Source: Rapana venosa (taxonomy: Eukaryota; Mollusca; Gastropoda; Neogastropoda; Muricidae). Taken from it: a stretch of DNA of 64,000 bases. The translations under genes were made by a program, and so were the position numbers. This document shows, piece after piece, positions 51,256 to 54,984 of this stretch. The first letter of the stretch is position 1, and every line of letters begins with the position of its first letter. The notes beneath the pieces are model-generated. The model was given only the letters and a program-made list of their open reading frames with translations, searched no databases and was not told where the DNA came from. The stretch spans positions 55,989,679 through 56,053,678 of the forward strand of contig CM054154.1 in the NCBI GenBank assembly GCA_028751875.1. Direction: 5' to 3'.

Positions 51256-51731
51256 TGAAACAGAACGAGGGTGCATTGGTGGTAATAGAAAAAAGCATTA
51301 AATATAAAACAACAAATAATTTAAGCAACTTTTTTAGACATGAAATTGAACCAGCTATTAATTAAACAAGCAACAAACTGGAACAAAATCCTACAAAGAA
51401 ACAAACAGCAGAAAACAAAACAAAATGAATGACAATATGTAAAAAAAAGGAATGAATTAAATTCACAGGAGGACACTTAAAACACAAAAGAACTGAATTC
51501 TTTACTGTACATCAAAGAACCAAAATAATACAATAGAACTGATAATAGCACTAACAAAAGAAACCTTGTGCCTTTTCAAGGTAAAGAAAAGAATTAAGTA
51601 TAGTACACCAAACATCCAAAATAATAGTGGTGATAACAACATGAACCAAAGGAACTTGTTCAACCACACTCACCATACAGATTTTTGTAAACCTGGATCA
51701 GCTTCTTGGACTGGAAATCAGAGAGAGGCAT
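9047..51731 (-). CDS. Calexcitin-like / sarcoplasmic calcium-binding EF-hand protein, six coding exons
   Basis: Joining 51674-51731, 39113-39165, 27005-27115, 24056-24188, 21718-21815 and 9047-9163 (all minus strand) gives 570 nt, 189 residues plus TGA, with all five introns GT-AG and in phase. EF-hand loop 1 is residues 20-31 (D, N, D, G, I, D; position 12 is Asp). Loop 2 is 71-82 ([12 protein letters not shown], canonical) and loop 3 is 116-127 ([12 protein letters not shown], canonical). The fourth site, about 151-162, has lost its ligands. The order, Trp-rich helices (W45, W63, W83, W87, W103) and C-terminal LFG motif match the molluscan calexcitin/SCP family, whose members are about 190 residues. 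Known family role: cytosolic calcium sensor or buffer; squid and Hermissenda calexcitin is linked to calcium signalling and neuronal excitability. No signal peptide or membrane segment is visible. Introns are about 12.5, 12.0, 2.8, 2.2 and 12.6 kb. The family call is strong; the neuronal role is inference. Confidence 0.93.
9224..9260 (-). pseudogene. Partial duplicate of exon 6 acceptor and first codons
   Basis: About 36 nt match the exon 6 5' end and its acceptor (compare 9141-9175), with a few substitutions. The acceptor AG is damaged here (CAC replaces CAG), so it is unlikely to be used. The copy ends after about eight codons. Confidence 0.7.
9440..9900. repeat. Minisatellite, 40-bp unit made of two 20-bp halves
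   Basis: Alternating halves GATAGTGCTGGACTCTGTCT and GTCATACTGCTGGATTCTGT repeat cleanly at 9540-9740 and loosely on both sides. Confidence 0.9.
9925..10290 (+). mobile_element. SINE family B, full copy with tRNA-like head
   Basis: Starts GGACGCTGTAGCCGAATAG (A-box like), followed by GGGTTCAAATCCC (B-box). The body carries GTGCAGACCTGCCAGTGC, TATATACACATGCAGAAGATC and ACCCAGCATGCAT, ending in an ACAC-rich tail. This copy defines the family whose head resembles the satellite unit at 29.5-37.6 kb. Confidence 0.8.
10722..12510 (+). mobile_element. LINE (CR1/L2-like) 5'-truncated copy with open RT frame
   Basis: A 5'-truncated insertion in the 32-bp array. Its frame is open for 511 codons (10721-12256). 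RT motifs in order: [26 protein letters not shown] with Asp at residue 149, GVPQGSVLG from residue 200, FYADD with Tyr at 233, VKYLGVVLD, then a C-terminal region with [20 protein letters not shown]. Catalytic aspartates are intact but the endonuclease and N-terminus are missing. The 3'UTR has a GT microsatellite (12325-12352) and a TATTATTAT tail. ATAATGT on both sides may be a short target-site duplication, though the array itself contains that word. Confidence 0.92.
12850..13205 (+). mobile_element. SINE family A copy carrying the LINE 3' tail
   Basis: tRNA-like head with GGATGGTTAAGACG (A-box) and GGTTCGATTCCC (B-box). Central body with AGTCCTTCGGATGAGACTAT, GCAGAACATCTTGCGCACAC and GGCCATTGTGTGCCGGTGGG. 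The last about 65 bp (GCGCTATATAAATTCCATA and ATT repeats) match the 3' end of the LINE at 10722-12510. Confidence 0.85.
14175..14535 (+). mobile_element. LINE 3'-end fragment, same family
   Basis: Begins in the C-terminal coding text (AAATTCCAGCCTCAAAACAC), followed by the family 3'UTR with internal GT microsatellite and a TATTATTATT tail. Deeply 5'-truncated insertion in the array. Confidence 0.85.
16480..16845 (-). mobile_element. SINE family C, near-complete
   Basis: Head at the high-coordinate end. On the minus strand GGTGGTCTAGAGGTAACGCG (A-box), then GAAAAGTCGGGTCGGAGTGG; the B-box-like region is weak. Body as in 24515-24900 (GCGCTAGTCTATTCGGATGA, ACGTAAACAGAACCC). Confidence 0.75.
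16850..19290 (+). mobile_element. Degenerate LINE remnant with RT traces
   Basis: Plus strand near 17540-17720 reads [20 protein letters not shown] across a stop, and 17738-18145 reads ...[15 protein letters not shown]... and [12 protein letters not shown], the B and C motifs of a non-LTR reverse transcriptase (YSDD in place of YADD or FADD). Frames are broken many times. The 3' limit is probably AATAAAGCTTTTGAATTTGA at about 19272-19291, an AT-rich tail with a short TTTGAA repeat. A G homopolymer within GA repeats (18690-18740) interrupts it. Different family from the 3.5 and 10.7 kb copies. Confidence 0.7.
20966..21415 (-). mobile_element. SINE family A copy (minus) split by another element
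   Basis: 20966-21002 (CGAGGATAATGAAATAAGCA) and 21281-21415 (TGTATGCGGTTTTGTAAATT, CACCGGCACACTATGGCC, GCGCAAGATGTTCTGCG) are the two halves of one family A element on the minus strand. They are continuous in the copies at 42370-42590 and 50515-50870. Confidence 0.78.
21003..21280 (+). mobile_element. Chimeric tRNA/5S rRNA-headed SINE nested in family A
   Basis: Starts GGGGACGGGATAGCTCAGTG (tRNA A-box like at 21013-21023). It continues at 21046-21093 with AAGTTAAGCAGCGTCGAGCG and TTGGATGGGTGACCG, the box A and intermediate-element region of 5S rRNA. The rest is an unrecognised body ending near GGACTCCTTTACC. It lacks the 5' third and 3' end of 5S rRNA, so it is not a 5S gene. Confidence 0.7.
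21590..21715. repeat. CT/GA-rich imperfect microsatellite next to exon 5 donor
   Basis: On the sense strand an interrupted CT/CTGT/CGCT repeat of about 125 nt starts nine bases after the 5' splice site of exon 5. Confidence 0.92.
21718..21815 (-). CDS. Coding exon 5 (residues 119-151, EF-hand 3)
   Basis: The acceptor TTTTCTCAG is followed by GC, completing Gly119; the donor is GCCGAG|GTAACA. It is 98 nt, encoding [20 protein letters not shown] and the helix through KLAE. It contains most of the canonical third calcium loop and starts in phase with exon 4. A GTT/GT repeat lies immediately 5' of the acceptor, and a CT-rich repeat begins about nine bases after the donor on the sense strand. Confidence 0.94.
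22293..22480 (+). mobile_element. Severely 5'-truncated RTE-like LINE with 12-bp target duplication
   Basis: A 188-bp insert encoding only the RT C-terminal tail ([16 protein letters not shown], then [25 protein letters not shown], stop) and a short ACAGTA end. It is bounded exactly by ACATACAAAGAC at 22281-22292 and 22481-22492. The sequence on both sides (about 22000-22280 and 22493-22530) is an unrecognised older segment. Confidence 0.88.
22535..22690 (-). mobile_element. SINE family C fragment
   Basis: Matches the middle of family C (AGAGTGGCTTTTTCT, GCCAGGGACAACTCTCTTGT, CGTGGGTTCTTTAATGTGCG, ACACTAGCGTCCAGACCA). Head missing. 22700-23010 holds nothing I recognise. Confidence 0.7.
23020..23240 (-). 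mobile_element. SINE family B copy
   Basis: Minus strand: head GTAGCCTACTGGCGGAGACC, GGGTCCATGGAGTCGTGG, then GTCAACCTCAAGTGCAGCC, TGTACATAATCATGCAGAAG. Body truncated at 23020. Confidence 0.7.
23325..23765 (+). mobile_element. SINE family A-like copy with a third type of 3' tail
   Basis: Head text GGTTCCGGGTTCCATTCCCA, then AAAATCGAACTGAATGTCA as in 12850-13205, the central CTTCGGGTGGGACTGCGAAC and GCAGAACGTCTTACGCAGAC. It ends GAGCCCTAGCCGAGAAAGAA with an AAG-rich tail not seen in the other copies. Confidence 0.65.
23956..24042. repeat. CA microsatellite next to exon 4 donor
   Basis: Two CA runs with one GACC interruption. Read on the gene's strand this is a GT repeat starting about 14 nt after the exon 4 5' splice site. 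Confidence 0.95.
24056..24188 (-). CDS. Coding exon 4 (residues 75-118, rest of EF-hand 2)
   Basis: The acceptor ACTACCCAG is followed by GAC GGC, completing the canonical second loop. The donor is G|GTGAGT. It is 133 nt, 44 codons plus one base that forms Gly119. It encodes [20 protein letters not shown], then the FPEW helix and the FMFYANDTS start of loop 3. The 5' half with its acceptor recurs at least five and perhaps six times upstream (24287-25490). About 14 nt after the donor a long GT repeat begins on the sense strand. Confidence 0.94.
24287..24360 (-). pseudogene. Exon 4 fragment duplicate a
   Basis: Matches the 5' half of exon 4 and its 3' splice site. An AG acceptor (GCACAG) is followed by an open frame reading [20 protein letters not shown], comparable to [19 protein letters not shown]. 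There is no donor at the homologous place; it runs into ATC repeats. Confidence 0.75.
24510..24900 (-). mobile_element. SINE family C, full copy
   Basis: On the minus strand: tRNA-like head with AGTGGTCTAGAGGTAACGCG (A-box) and GTGGTTCGTATCCCG (B-box), body, and an ATTTATTT-rich tail at 24482-24510. CACTGTCATCATTACCA flanks both ends (about 24461-24477 and 24898-24914), a plausible target duplication in triplet repeat. Confidence 0.85.
24941..25000 (-). pseudogene. Exon 4 fragment duplicate b
   Basis: Carries acceptor ACACAG and codons matching DGRVTQE and LSMWT, with a three-base loss relative to exon 4 that keeps the frame. Flanked on both sides by ATC/GAT triplets. It is separated from duplicate a by an inserted SINE (24510-24900). 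Confidence 0.75.
25068..25127 (-). pseudogene. Exon 4 fragment duplicate c
   Basis: Nearly identical to duplicate b, offset by about 127 bp. Reads [16 protein letters not shown] in frame after an ACACAG acceptor. With b and d it forms a true tandem series with period about 127-133 bp. Confidence 0.78.
25201..25270 (-). pseudogene. Exon 4 fragment duplicate d
   Basis: Keeps the acceptor region GTGACTACACAG, very like the real exon 4 acceptor, followed by [16 protein letters not shown]. The three-base deletion relative to exon 4 (EEWIS to ERLS) is shared with b and c. Confidence 0.78.
25291..25360 (-). pseudogene. Exon 4 fragment duplicate e
   Basis: An AG acceptor (GCACAG) is followed by [20 protein letters not shown] in an open frame with a net three-base gain. 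It is more diverged than b-d and resembles duplicate a at its start (DSRV). Confidence 0.72.
25413..25490 (-). pseudogene. Possible exon 4 fragment duplicate f (strongly decayed)
   Basis: Retains short matches to the exon 4 text (GTCCACATG, CCTCCTGAGTGACTC on the plus strand) but is interrupted and no longer has a convincing acceptor or frame. It would be the oldest member of the series. Confidence 0.4.
26080..26345 (-). mobile_element. SINE family D copy
   Basis: Matches the 6590-6838 copy (TTGGTCAGGTAATTTGA, CATCCGTTAAGTGGATGAAG, CTGGACTGTGTGGTC), with the tRNA-like head at the high-coordinate end (AGGTGAGCACATTAAT on minus), weakly preserved. A CT microsatellite follows at 26522-26572. 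Confidence 0.65.
26576..26655 (+). mobile_element. LINE/SINE 3'-tail fragment
   Basis: AGGGCAAGGGCCGGATG, then AAAAAAGTATGTGTATGCTT and TTACCCTTAAAAAAAATAAA. The same tail type is at 40930-41010 and resembles the tail of the SINE at 50515-50870. Confidence 0.5.
26656..26935 (+). mobile_element. Repeat family R3 copy
   Basis: Shared text with 45290-45545, 50215-50495 and 54985-55270 (minus): TTGGTCCATTCTCCT, GCTGGGCCTGACTT, GCGCAAGGCATTTTCGCTCA, GCTGTCTGAGCGTTCGACGA. No coding capacity or head I recognise; unclassified interspersed repeat. Confidence 0.7.
27005..27115 (-). CDS. Coding exon 3 (residues 38-74)
   Basis: Bounded by acceptor GACCAG and donor GTAAGT; 111 nt, phase 0 at both ends, 37 codons. 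It encodes the helix-rich stretch beginning [20 protein letters not shown], the IWDGLR motif and the first four residues of loop 2 (DKNL). The intron therefore cuts the second EF-hand loop between positions 4 and 5. The first 62 nt of the exon plus the acceptor are duplicated just upstream at 27208-27269 and again, diverged, at 27359-27420 and about 28785-28850. Confidence 0.93.
27208..27358 (-). pseudogene. Exon 3 fragment duplicate 1 with its intron flank
   Basis: The first 62 nt of exon 3, the GACCAG acceptor and the following intron (GAT and AAT triplets) are repeated about 154 bp upstream. I see no difference in the unique part; only triplet numbers vary. It reads [20 protein letters not shown] and then runs into AAT repeats, with no donor at the homologous position. 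Confidence 0.85.
27359..27424 (-). pseudogene. Exon 3 fragment duplicate 2 (diverged)
   Basis: Same 5' exon segment as duplicate 1 but with several substitutions; the acceptor region is lost where the RTE element begins (about 27430). Older than duplicate 1. Confidence 0.7.
27425..28683 (-). mobile_element. RTE-like LINE fragment with a PHD-type finger, frame-broken
   Basis: Minus strand, 5'-truncated at 28683 in mid [22 protein letters not shown], then [20 protein letters not shown] and IADDLVLVV (usual YADD changed to IADD). A frame change follows, then a cysteine-rich stretch (CGVC, CSNC, WCHKRC, CPSC) of PHD or zinc-ribbon type, then [32 protein letters not shown]. After another break comes [11 protein letters not shown] and [20 protein letters not shown]. 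It ends in a GAA-type tail near 27430. The order matches metazoan RTE ORFs. It sits between exon 3 duplicates 2 and 3. Confidence 0.88.
28684..29160. repeat. GAT/TAG/ATC triplet repeats
   Basis: Dense triplet repeats (GATGAT, TAGTAG, CAGCAG, ATCATC) containing one diverged exon 3 fragment (28785-28870). Confidence 0.92.
28785..28870 (-). pseudogene. Exon 3 fragment duplicate 3 (diverged, beyond the RTE copy)
   Basis: Matches exon 3 codons and part of the preceding intron (GTCTCCGC, GTAGGCCTTG, TTCTTGCC on the plus strand) with about one change in six to eight bases. It lies on the far side of the RTE insertion, in GAT-rich repeat. Confidence 0.65.
29205..29491 (-). mobile_element. SINE family B copy abutting the satellite
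   Basis: Minus strand, head at the high-coordinate end: TAGCTGAGGGTTATGAC (A-box consensus TRGCnnAGnGG) continuing through GACGTCAGTCCTGTGGGTCC to GTGGTTCGATTC (B-box). Body: CAACTTCAAGTGCAGACC, ATGCAAACGATCAAATATGC, ACCTAGCATGCACCC. The head text from TAGCTGAG to TGACGTCA is exactly one unit of the array that starts at 29492. Confidence 0.8.
29492..29836. repeat. Satellite with 29-bp unit (about 12 copies)
   Basis: Units start at 29492, 29521, 29550, 29579 and so on. Each is TGACGTCAAACTGTCATAAC plus CCTCAGCTA, with AAC/AGC and GTCA/GTGA variants. The first eight bases are the palindrome TGACGTCA. Confidence 0.95.
29837..30290. repeat. Scrambled satellite segment
   Basis: The same words as the flanking arrays (CAAACTGTCATAACCCTCAG) appear at irregular spacing, with broken spacers of AGCAC/CATAACCTCA. 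I take this as poor consensus over the transition from 29-bp to 71-bp units. Confidence 0.7.
30291..34573. repeat. Satellite with 71-bp unit (about 60 copies)
   Basis: Each unit is the 29-bp segment (TGACGTCAAACTGTCATAAC, CCTCAGCTA) followed by 42 bp (CAGCGTCTGTCCATAACAGT, GACGATAACATCAGCACAGG, AC). The 71-bp period is clear, for example 32299 to 32370. Regular from about 31440 onward; noisier before. Variants: GATAACA/GATGACA, CTACAGC/CTATAGC, and a short unit with CTGTTATGGTACATC at 33411 and 34114. Confidence 0.95.
34574..34990. other. Unique segment after the first 71-bp array
   Basis: Starts AAGCAGTCAGCTGAAAGAAA; contains TACTGCATTGCCAAGG and GGCAGGTGAAGGCAGGCG. A shorter, noisier version is at 37571-37900. 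The open frames here are not recognisable proteins. Confidence 0.6.
34991..36090. repeat. A-rich degraded repeat (CATAACA / GAAATCA words)
   Basis: Irregular text made of ACATAACAC, CATACATAGA and GAAATCAGAC words, resembling the clearer repeat at 37930-38370. Irregularity suggests low sequence quality or strong decay. Confidence 0.6.
36091..37570. repeat. Second block of the 71-bp satellite (about 20 copies)
   Basis: Same unit as 30291-34573 but with many single-base insertions and deletions, most severe at 36100-36350. Ends before CAAGCAGTCATGAAGAAAGT at 37578, as the first block ends before AAGCAGTCAGCTGAAAG. Confidence 0.92.
37571..37900. other. Second copy of the post-satellite unique segment
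   Basis: Parallels 34574-34990: CAGTCATGAAGAAAGTGAAC, CAGAAAAGGAGA, TTTACTGCATTGCCAAGG, GCGGCAGGTGAAGCAGCGCT. Then diverges. Confidence 0.65.
37930..38370. repeat. ACATAACACACATAGAAATC-type tandem repeat
   Basis: Loose units of about 24-27 bp made of AACATAACACA and CATAGAAATC. Followed at 38430-38850 by AAC-rich triplets (AACAACAACAAAGGCAA). Confidence 0.75.
38860..39110. repeat. GAA/GAG purine tract adjoining exon 2 donor
   Basis: About 240 bp of GAA, GAG and GCA triplets, nearly pure purine on the plus strand and CTT/CTC pyrimidine on the gene's strand. It begins about six bases after the exon 2 5' splice site. Confidence 0.95.
39113..39165 (-). CDS. Coding exon 2 (residues 20-37, EF-hand 1)
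   Basis: The acceptor TTGCAG precedes AC, completing Asp20. The exon encodes [17 protein letters not shown], which is the first EF-hand loop and the start of its exiting helix. The donor reads AAA|GTCAGT, a weaker but valid 5' splice site, and is followed within six bases by about 240 nt of CTT-rich pyrimidine repeat. It is 53 nt: two bases of the split codon plus 17 codons. A 53-nt exon between two 12-kb introns is very small and would depend on good exon definition. Confidence 0.92.
39185..39620. repeat. AGTCAACCACTCAGCCATAA minisatellite
   Basis: Imperfect tandem units of about 20-22 bp, drifting toward TTAGTCATAATTAGCCAGTC at the end. Confidence 0.88.
39780..40140. repeat. Long GT microsatellite with AG interruptions
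   Basis: About 360 bp of GT with periodic GTAGTG breaks. Another GT/GC run lies at 40345-40495. Confidence 0.95.
40165..40250 (-). mobile_element. LINE 3'-tail fragment (family of 3.5 and 10.7 kb)
   Basis: AATAATAATAATAAATGGAA, then CTTATACAGCTCTATATCTT, matching the terminal 3'UTR and tail of the LINE at 3534 on the minus strand. Confidence 0.75.
40726..40814. repeat. 89-base G homopolymer
   Basis: Uninterrupted G from 40726 to 40814. Other long G or C runs: 41572-41594, 41648-41669, 42094-42116, 49160-49182, 49216-49233 and 54627-54665. These produce spurious poly-Gly and poly-Pro frames. Confidence 0.9.
40930..41015 (+). mobile_element. LINE/SINE 3'-tail fragment
   Basis: GGGCAAGGACTGGATG, A-run, GCGTATGAGTGCTTATTC and AAATAAATAAA; same tail type as 26576-26655. 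41020-42360 holds CA runs, G/C homopolymers and nothing else I recognise. Confidence 0.5.
42370..42590 (-). mobile_element. SINE family A copy
   Basis: Minus strand, 5'-truncated. Tail AAGATAATGGAATAGGTACT and TACATCCAATCCCCGTGTG, then GTGCGCAAGATGTTCTGCG and CCAATCGGAAGGACTTT. 42600-43800 contains nothing I recognise; open frames on both strands at 42964-43370 have no family features. Confidence 0.75.
43800..43930. repeat. ACCAGGCTACACACCAGGCT short tandem repeat
   Basis: About eight imperfect copies of ACCAGGCTACAC. Confidence 0.75.
43935..44120 (+). mobile_element. Possible LINE ORF C-terminal remnant
   Basis: Across two frames the text reads [13 protein letters not shown] and [13 protein letters not shown], resembling the ALWNSLP...SFKxKLK tail of non-LTR reverse transcriptases. 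Short and frame-shifted. TCTG and CT microsatellites follow (44140-44225). Confidence 0.4.
44610..44860 (+). mobile_element. SINE family C fragment, opposite orientation
   Basis: Plus strand: CTTTCGGATGAGACCATAAG, GTAAAAGAACCCACGGCAAC, then GGGTGGCGCTGCTCTTGTGG and GAGAGCAGCCCGAATTT. Head absent. 44300-44600 is GTT/TGC-rich unrecognised sequence; a GA repeat is at 45020-45063. Confidence 0.7.
45290..45545 (+). mobile_element. Repeat family R3 copy
   Basis: Same module order as 26656-26935: GGAATTCCCCCTTTTCTATC, GTCATCTCGTTCTTGTCTAT, TTGGTCCATTCTCCTGCC, GGCAGCGCAAGGCATTTTCG, TGTCTGAGCGTTGGACGA. 45560-47180 holds GT (46078-46200) and CA (46985-47045) runs and nothing else I recognise. Confidence 0.7.
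47200..47480. repeat. GTGCTGCCATTCATTTCC repeat, about 60-bp unit
   Basis: Four or five imperfect units of CTGCCATTCATTTCCAGGGA, AAGAAGAGACAGCTTACGGC. Confidence 0.8.
47795..48375. repeat. 81-bp minisatellite, about 7 copies
   Basis: Unit runs from GTGTACATATAATTATTATA through CTGAGAGAGCAGAGCCTTCA and TTTGTGTTCATGACACATAC. Being 27 codons long it is open on both strands (minus reads [19 protein letters not shown] repeats). No start context, splice sites or family match, and it lies in an intron, so I do not call a gene. Confidence 0.93.
49010..49125 (-). mobile_element. SINE family A tail fragment
   Basis: ATATCGAGGATAATGGAATA, CTTTTTTACATCCAGTCCC and TGTATGCAGTTTTGTAAATT, the 3' part of family A on the minus strand. 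Confidence 0.75.
49556..49945. repeat. GATGGCAGATTTAACACTGA array, about 40-46-bp unit (copy A)
   Basis: About nine units of GATGGCAGATTTAACACTGA, CAGTGGTAGAAG and variable GAA triplets. A partial SINE C segment (49465-49545) lies immediately before it. Confidence 0.93.
50215..50495 (+). mobile_element. Repeat family R3 copy interrupted by SINE A
   Basis: R3 text up to GGAGACAACAATAG, resuming after the SINE at 50880 with TTGCTGTCTGAGCATTCGAC. In uninterrupted copies (26889 on) the two parts are adjacent. Confidence 0.8.
50515..50879 (+). mobile_element. SINE family A, full copy with target duplication
   Basis: Head GATAGCCTAGTGGTTAGAAC (A-box) and CGGGTTCGATTCCCG (B-box), central AGTCCTTCGGATGAGACTAT, tail ending in AATAAATAAATAA. 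AACAATAG occurs at 50488-50495 and 50872-50879, an 8-bp target duplication. A G run of about 27 bases separates the left duplicate from the head. Confidence 0.88.
51170..51255. repeat. GA microsatellite
   Basis: Interrupted GAGA run; counterpart at 60620-60700. 51260-51660 is A-rich unique intron. Confidence 0.95.
51674..51731 (-). CDS. Coding exon 1 (start codon, residues 1-19)
   Basis: ATG at 51731-51729 opens [19 protein letters not shown]. The exon ends after one base of codon 20, followed by the donor GTGAGT. The context before ATG (CCGTCACC) is an acceptable eukaryotic start, and the N-terminus aligns with the family's LSDFQ-type beginning. The codon split G|AC gives Asp20, position 1 of the first calcium loop. 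The same exon continues upstream as 5'UTR to about 51919. Confidence 0.92.
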
Positions 51732-51919
51732 GGTGACGGCCTAGTTTGACTCTACGTCTGCTGAGAGTGGCGGCGGCGGCAAGTTGGGGAGAAGCGGGCT
51801 AGGCTACTGACGTGACGCTTAGCGGGTCCTTGGGGGCGGGCAACGGCAACGACCTCAGCCACAGGCAACAGCTCAGGCAGGTTTCTTCAGCAGAAGTGAA
51901 ACATCCACGTCAGCAGCAA
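51732..51919 (-). other. 5'UTR portion of exon 1, with upstream splice acceptor
   Basis: On the minus strand a pyrimidine-rich tract ending TTTCTTCCAG is followed by about 188 nt of GC-rich sequence leading to the start codon. This is a good 3' splice site, so a non-coding first exon and the promoter probably lie at higher coordinates. The segment holds TGACGTGA-type CRE/ATF-like half sites and a short GCC run. I cannot locate the transcription start. Confidence 0.55.
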
Positions 51920-52211
51920 CTGGAAGAAAGCAGACGACAGGTTCAGAGAATACCAGAGCGAGGCTGATGCACGTGTGCTTCTGAATGATGATTGGATGCC
52001 ATCGTCATGTGACGCTGTAGGAGGGGGGGGGGGTGGGGAGGGGGATGAATGGGGAGGTTTGATGAGAGTGAGCTAATGTGAAAAAGGGACCAAGTTCGGG
52101 AAAGAGTACAGCACACTAACCCCCCGGGGGGGCCCCCAGTCGTCATCATTTTTTGTATCCCTCCTCTTCTCTCCCTGTAACTAGTGTGAGCTGTCCCCCT
52201 TCTCTCTCTCT

Positions 52212-52253
<42 letters not shown>

Positions 52254-52799
52254 GTGGGAGAGGAGAGAGAGACAGAAAAAGAGAATTTCCCCCCCCCTTT
52301 TCCCCCCCCCCCCCCCCCCCAAACCATTACAGGGATCTATTCTATAACCAGTAGGCTCTCATCATCGCCATCTCTCTCTCCCTCCATCCCCCTTTCTCCC
52401 TCCTCCTCCCCCCCCCCCTCTCTCCCTCCCCCCCCTCTCTCTCCCTCCCTCACCCTCTTTTCCCCTCCCCCCCCACCCTCTTTTTTTCCCTCCTTCCCCC
52501 CTCAATTTTAAGCCTTTCGTGCACTTTGTGAGCTTTTCCCTTATATAATGTAAAGTAATAAAATTAAAAAAATTAAGACATAGTTGAAATGAGAAAAAAA
52601 AAAAACGAATGGGGTTGATGACGATGAGGGAAAAGTAATCAGAGAAACCGATGATAAAAATAAGCATCAGACCCTCAAAACGATGAACCCGGGAAACAAA
52701 ACAGCATACATTTCGAAACAAAGAAAAAGGTAAAATGCACTGTTCCCTAAACTTCCCCCCCACACCACACACACTCCTCTTCCCCCCTCTCTCTCTCTT

Positions 52800-52844
<45 letters not shown>

Positions 52845-53234
52845 TCACCTTCACCTTTTCCCCCTCCAACTCACCTTTCCCTTTTAACTTGTAGACCCTT
52901 GGGGCCCATTGAAGATTGCAACCCGCTTCCTCCCCCCCAGCGGTTTTTCAGCTTTTCCCCACAAGACGTTCCACTAAAAGGCCCGTCCCCTCTCTGATTT
53001 TCTTTCCTTTTGTATTCTCTTCTGACTCTCTCTCCCCCTTGACGTTCCCGTAGCGGGCGTGCGCCGCGCGCGCACACACACCACACAAAAAAACACGCAC
53101 ACACACACACACACCCCCACAAAACAAGCACGACACACACACGCACGCACACACCCAAAGGGCAGTGACCCACCCAATGGCACTATTTTCTTCGCAGGGG
53201 GGGTAAACTGATGCTGTAACGGTCACTAAATCAA

Positions 53235-53770
53235 ACGACATTTGCCACCCATAAATGGGGAAGCCCCGGGTTCCTCCTCACGCATAAATGGCAACCGGGC
53301 CCCCTTTCCCCTCACGCTAAATGGCAAGCCGGGCCCTCCTCCCGTCACGATAAATGGGAAACGGCATCATCCCCTCACGCATAAAGGGAAGCCCCGCTAT
53401 CATCCCGTCAGCATAAATGCAAGCCGGCTATCCTCCCGTCACGCTAAATGGGAACCGGGTATATCCCGTCACGCATAAATGGCAAGCCGGGCCACCTCCC
53501 CTCACCATAAAGGCAAGGGCTATCATCCCCCACGCATAAATGGCAAGCCGGCTACATCCCGTCACGCATAAAGGGAACCGGGTATCGACCCGTCACGCTA
53601 AATGGCAAGCCCGGGCCCTCCCCCCCGTCAGCATAAAAAGGCAAAACCCGGGTATCATCCGTCACCATAAAGGAAACCCGTAACATCCCCTCACGCATAA
53701 AAAGGGCAACCCCGGGCCCTCGACCCTCACCCAAAATGGCAAGCCCGGACCCCCACGCATACCCCGCTGA
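53235..53770. repeat. 33-bp minisatellite (copy A), noisy
   Basis: Units of GCATAAATGGCAAGCCGGCT, ATCATCCCGTCAC, full of indels here. Clearer at 63330-63815. Followed by CAGGCAGGGAGCAGACAGG tract 53790-54310. 52140-53230 is CT/C-rich and otherwise unrecognised. Confidence 0.85.
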
Positions 53771-54626
53771 GTGTCCCTTCCCACCCAGAGGGGCCCGACA
53801 GCAGGGGAGACAGCAGGGAGGCAGCAGGCGGGCAGGCAGGGAGCAAACATGGGGGGCAACAGACAGGGCGGCAGCAGCGGCAGGCAGGGAGCAGGGAGAC
53901 AGGGGGAGGCAGCAGAAGGCAGCGCAGGCAGGCCAGGGAGCAGACAGAGGCAGCAGACAGGCGGAGCAGCCAGCAGAAGGGAGCAGACCCGGGGGAGACA
54001 GGGAGGCAGCAACGGGAGGCAGCAGACAGGCACAACAGGCAGCAGGCAGCAGACAGGCAGGGAAAAGCCGCAAAAGGCAGGGGAGGGGGCAGCAGACAGG
54101 GAGGCACAAAAGGCAACCCGGAGGCACGCAGACAGACAGGGAGCAGGGACAGACAGACAGGCAGGCATCAGACAGGCATCAGACAACGGGAGGCAACAGC
54201 AGGGAGAGACAGGCAGGGGAAAAAAACAGGCTCAACAGACACAGGCAGGCAGACAGGCTCAACAGCAGGGAGGCGGCACAGCAGGCAGGCAGCAGGGAGG
54301 GGGAGGGGCCAGACGCCTGCCGGGGAAAGCTAGGCGCCGGTGCCCCGCCGCTCCCGCACTGAGGACTTGAGGAGTTCTGCGTCCCCTGCCCCCCAGCCCC
54401 CTGTCAAAATACCCTTTTTTTTTCTTCTTCTTCTCCAATTGCTTGAAAAAAGGAGGAAATGGGGGGTAGGCCCAAAAGAGACAGACAGACAGAGAGAGAA
54501 GAAAAAGAAGAACAGAGAGAGAGACAGAAGAGAAGGAGAGAGAACAAGACAGAATTCTAGTACAGAAGTGCAATGTGGGGAGCATTTTTAAAATGAAGAA
54601 AACCCCAGCATTTCTTCACTGGAGAT

Positions 54627-54666
<40 letters not shown>

Positions 54667-54984
54667 GGGGGCTGGAGAAGGCGTTTAAAAAGTGGTGGGG
54701 TGCCGTGCACGACGTCGGGGCACTGAACCTGCTTATGATCTGACCCAAGAGCGAAGCTGTGGATTCCGGGGGAAGTTGTTTTCAACAGATGTCAGCAGGG
54801 ATTTCAACCCCCACCCTCGGGCGTTTCCACTCGGCTCTGACGCCGGGGGGGGTCTCAGCAACATAGCCCCTCCTCCCTCCCCTCCCTTTTTCTTCATCGA
54901 AAGCTCAAACAGCAGTATTGCTGTGGATCATAGGATTCAGAAAATTTTATTTCCATTTAGTCAGGGAGACTTTCTTGACACAAA

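Larger units (their letters stand above)
49200..54310. repeat. Large duplicated block, copy A
   Basis: Corresponds in order to 56652-64000: leader with CAACATCC repeats, GATGGCAGATTTAACACTGA array, SINE A, start-codon exon, G-rich tract, CT tract, 33-bp array and CAGGCAGG tract. Copy A contains the intact exon 1; its own quality drops after about 52.3 kb. Not present in B: about 49945-50525. Confidence 0.85.

Noticed and set aside
53552..54370. Frames of about 130-210 codons in the CAGGCAGG tract
   Set aside because: Short-period repeat open in several frames on both strands; Cys/Leu/Pro or Gln/Gly/Arg text only.
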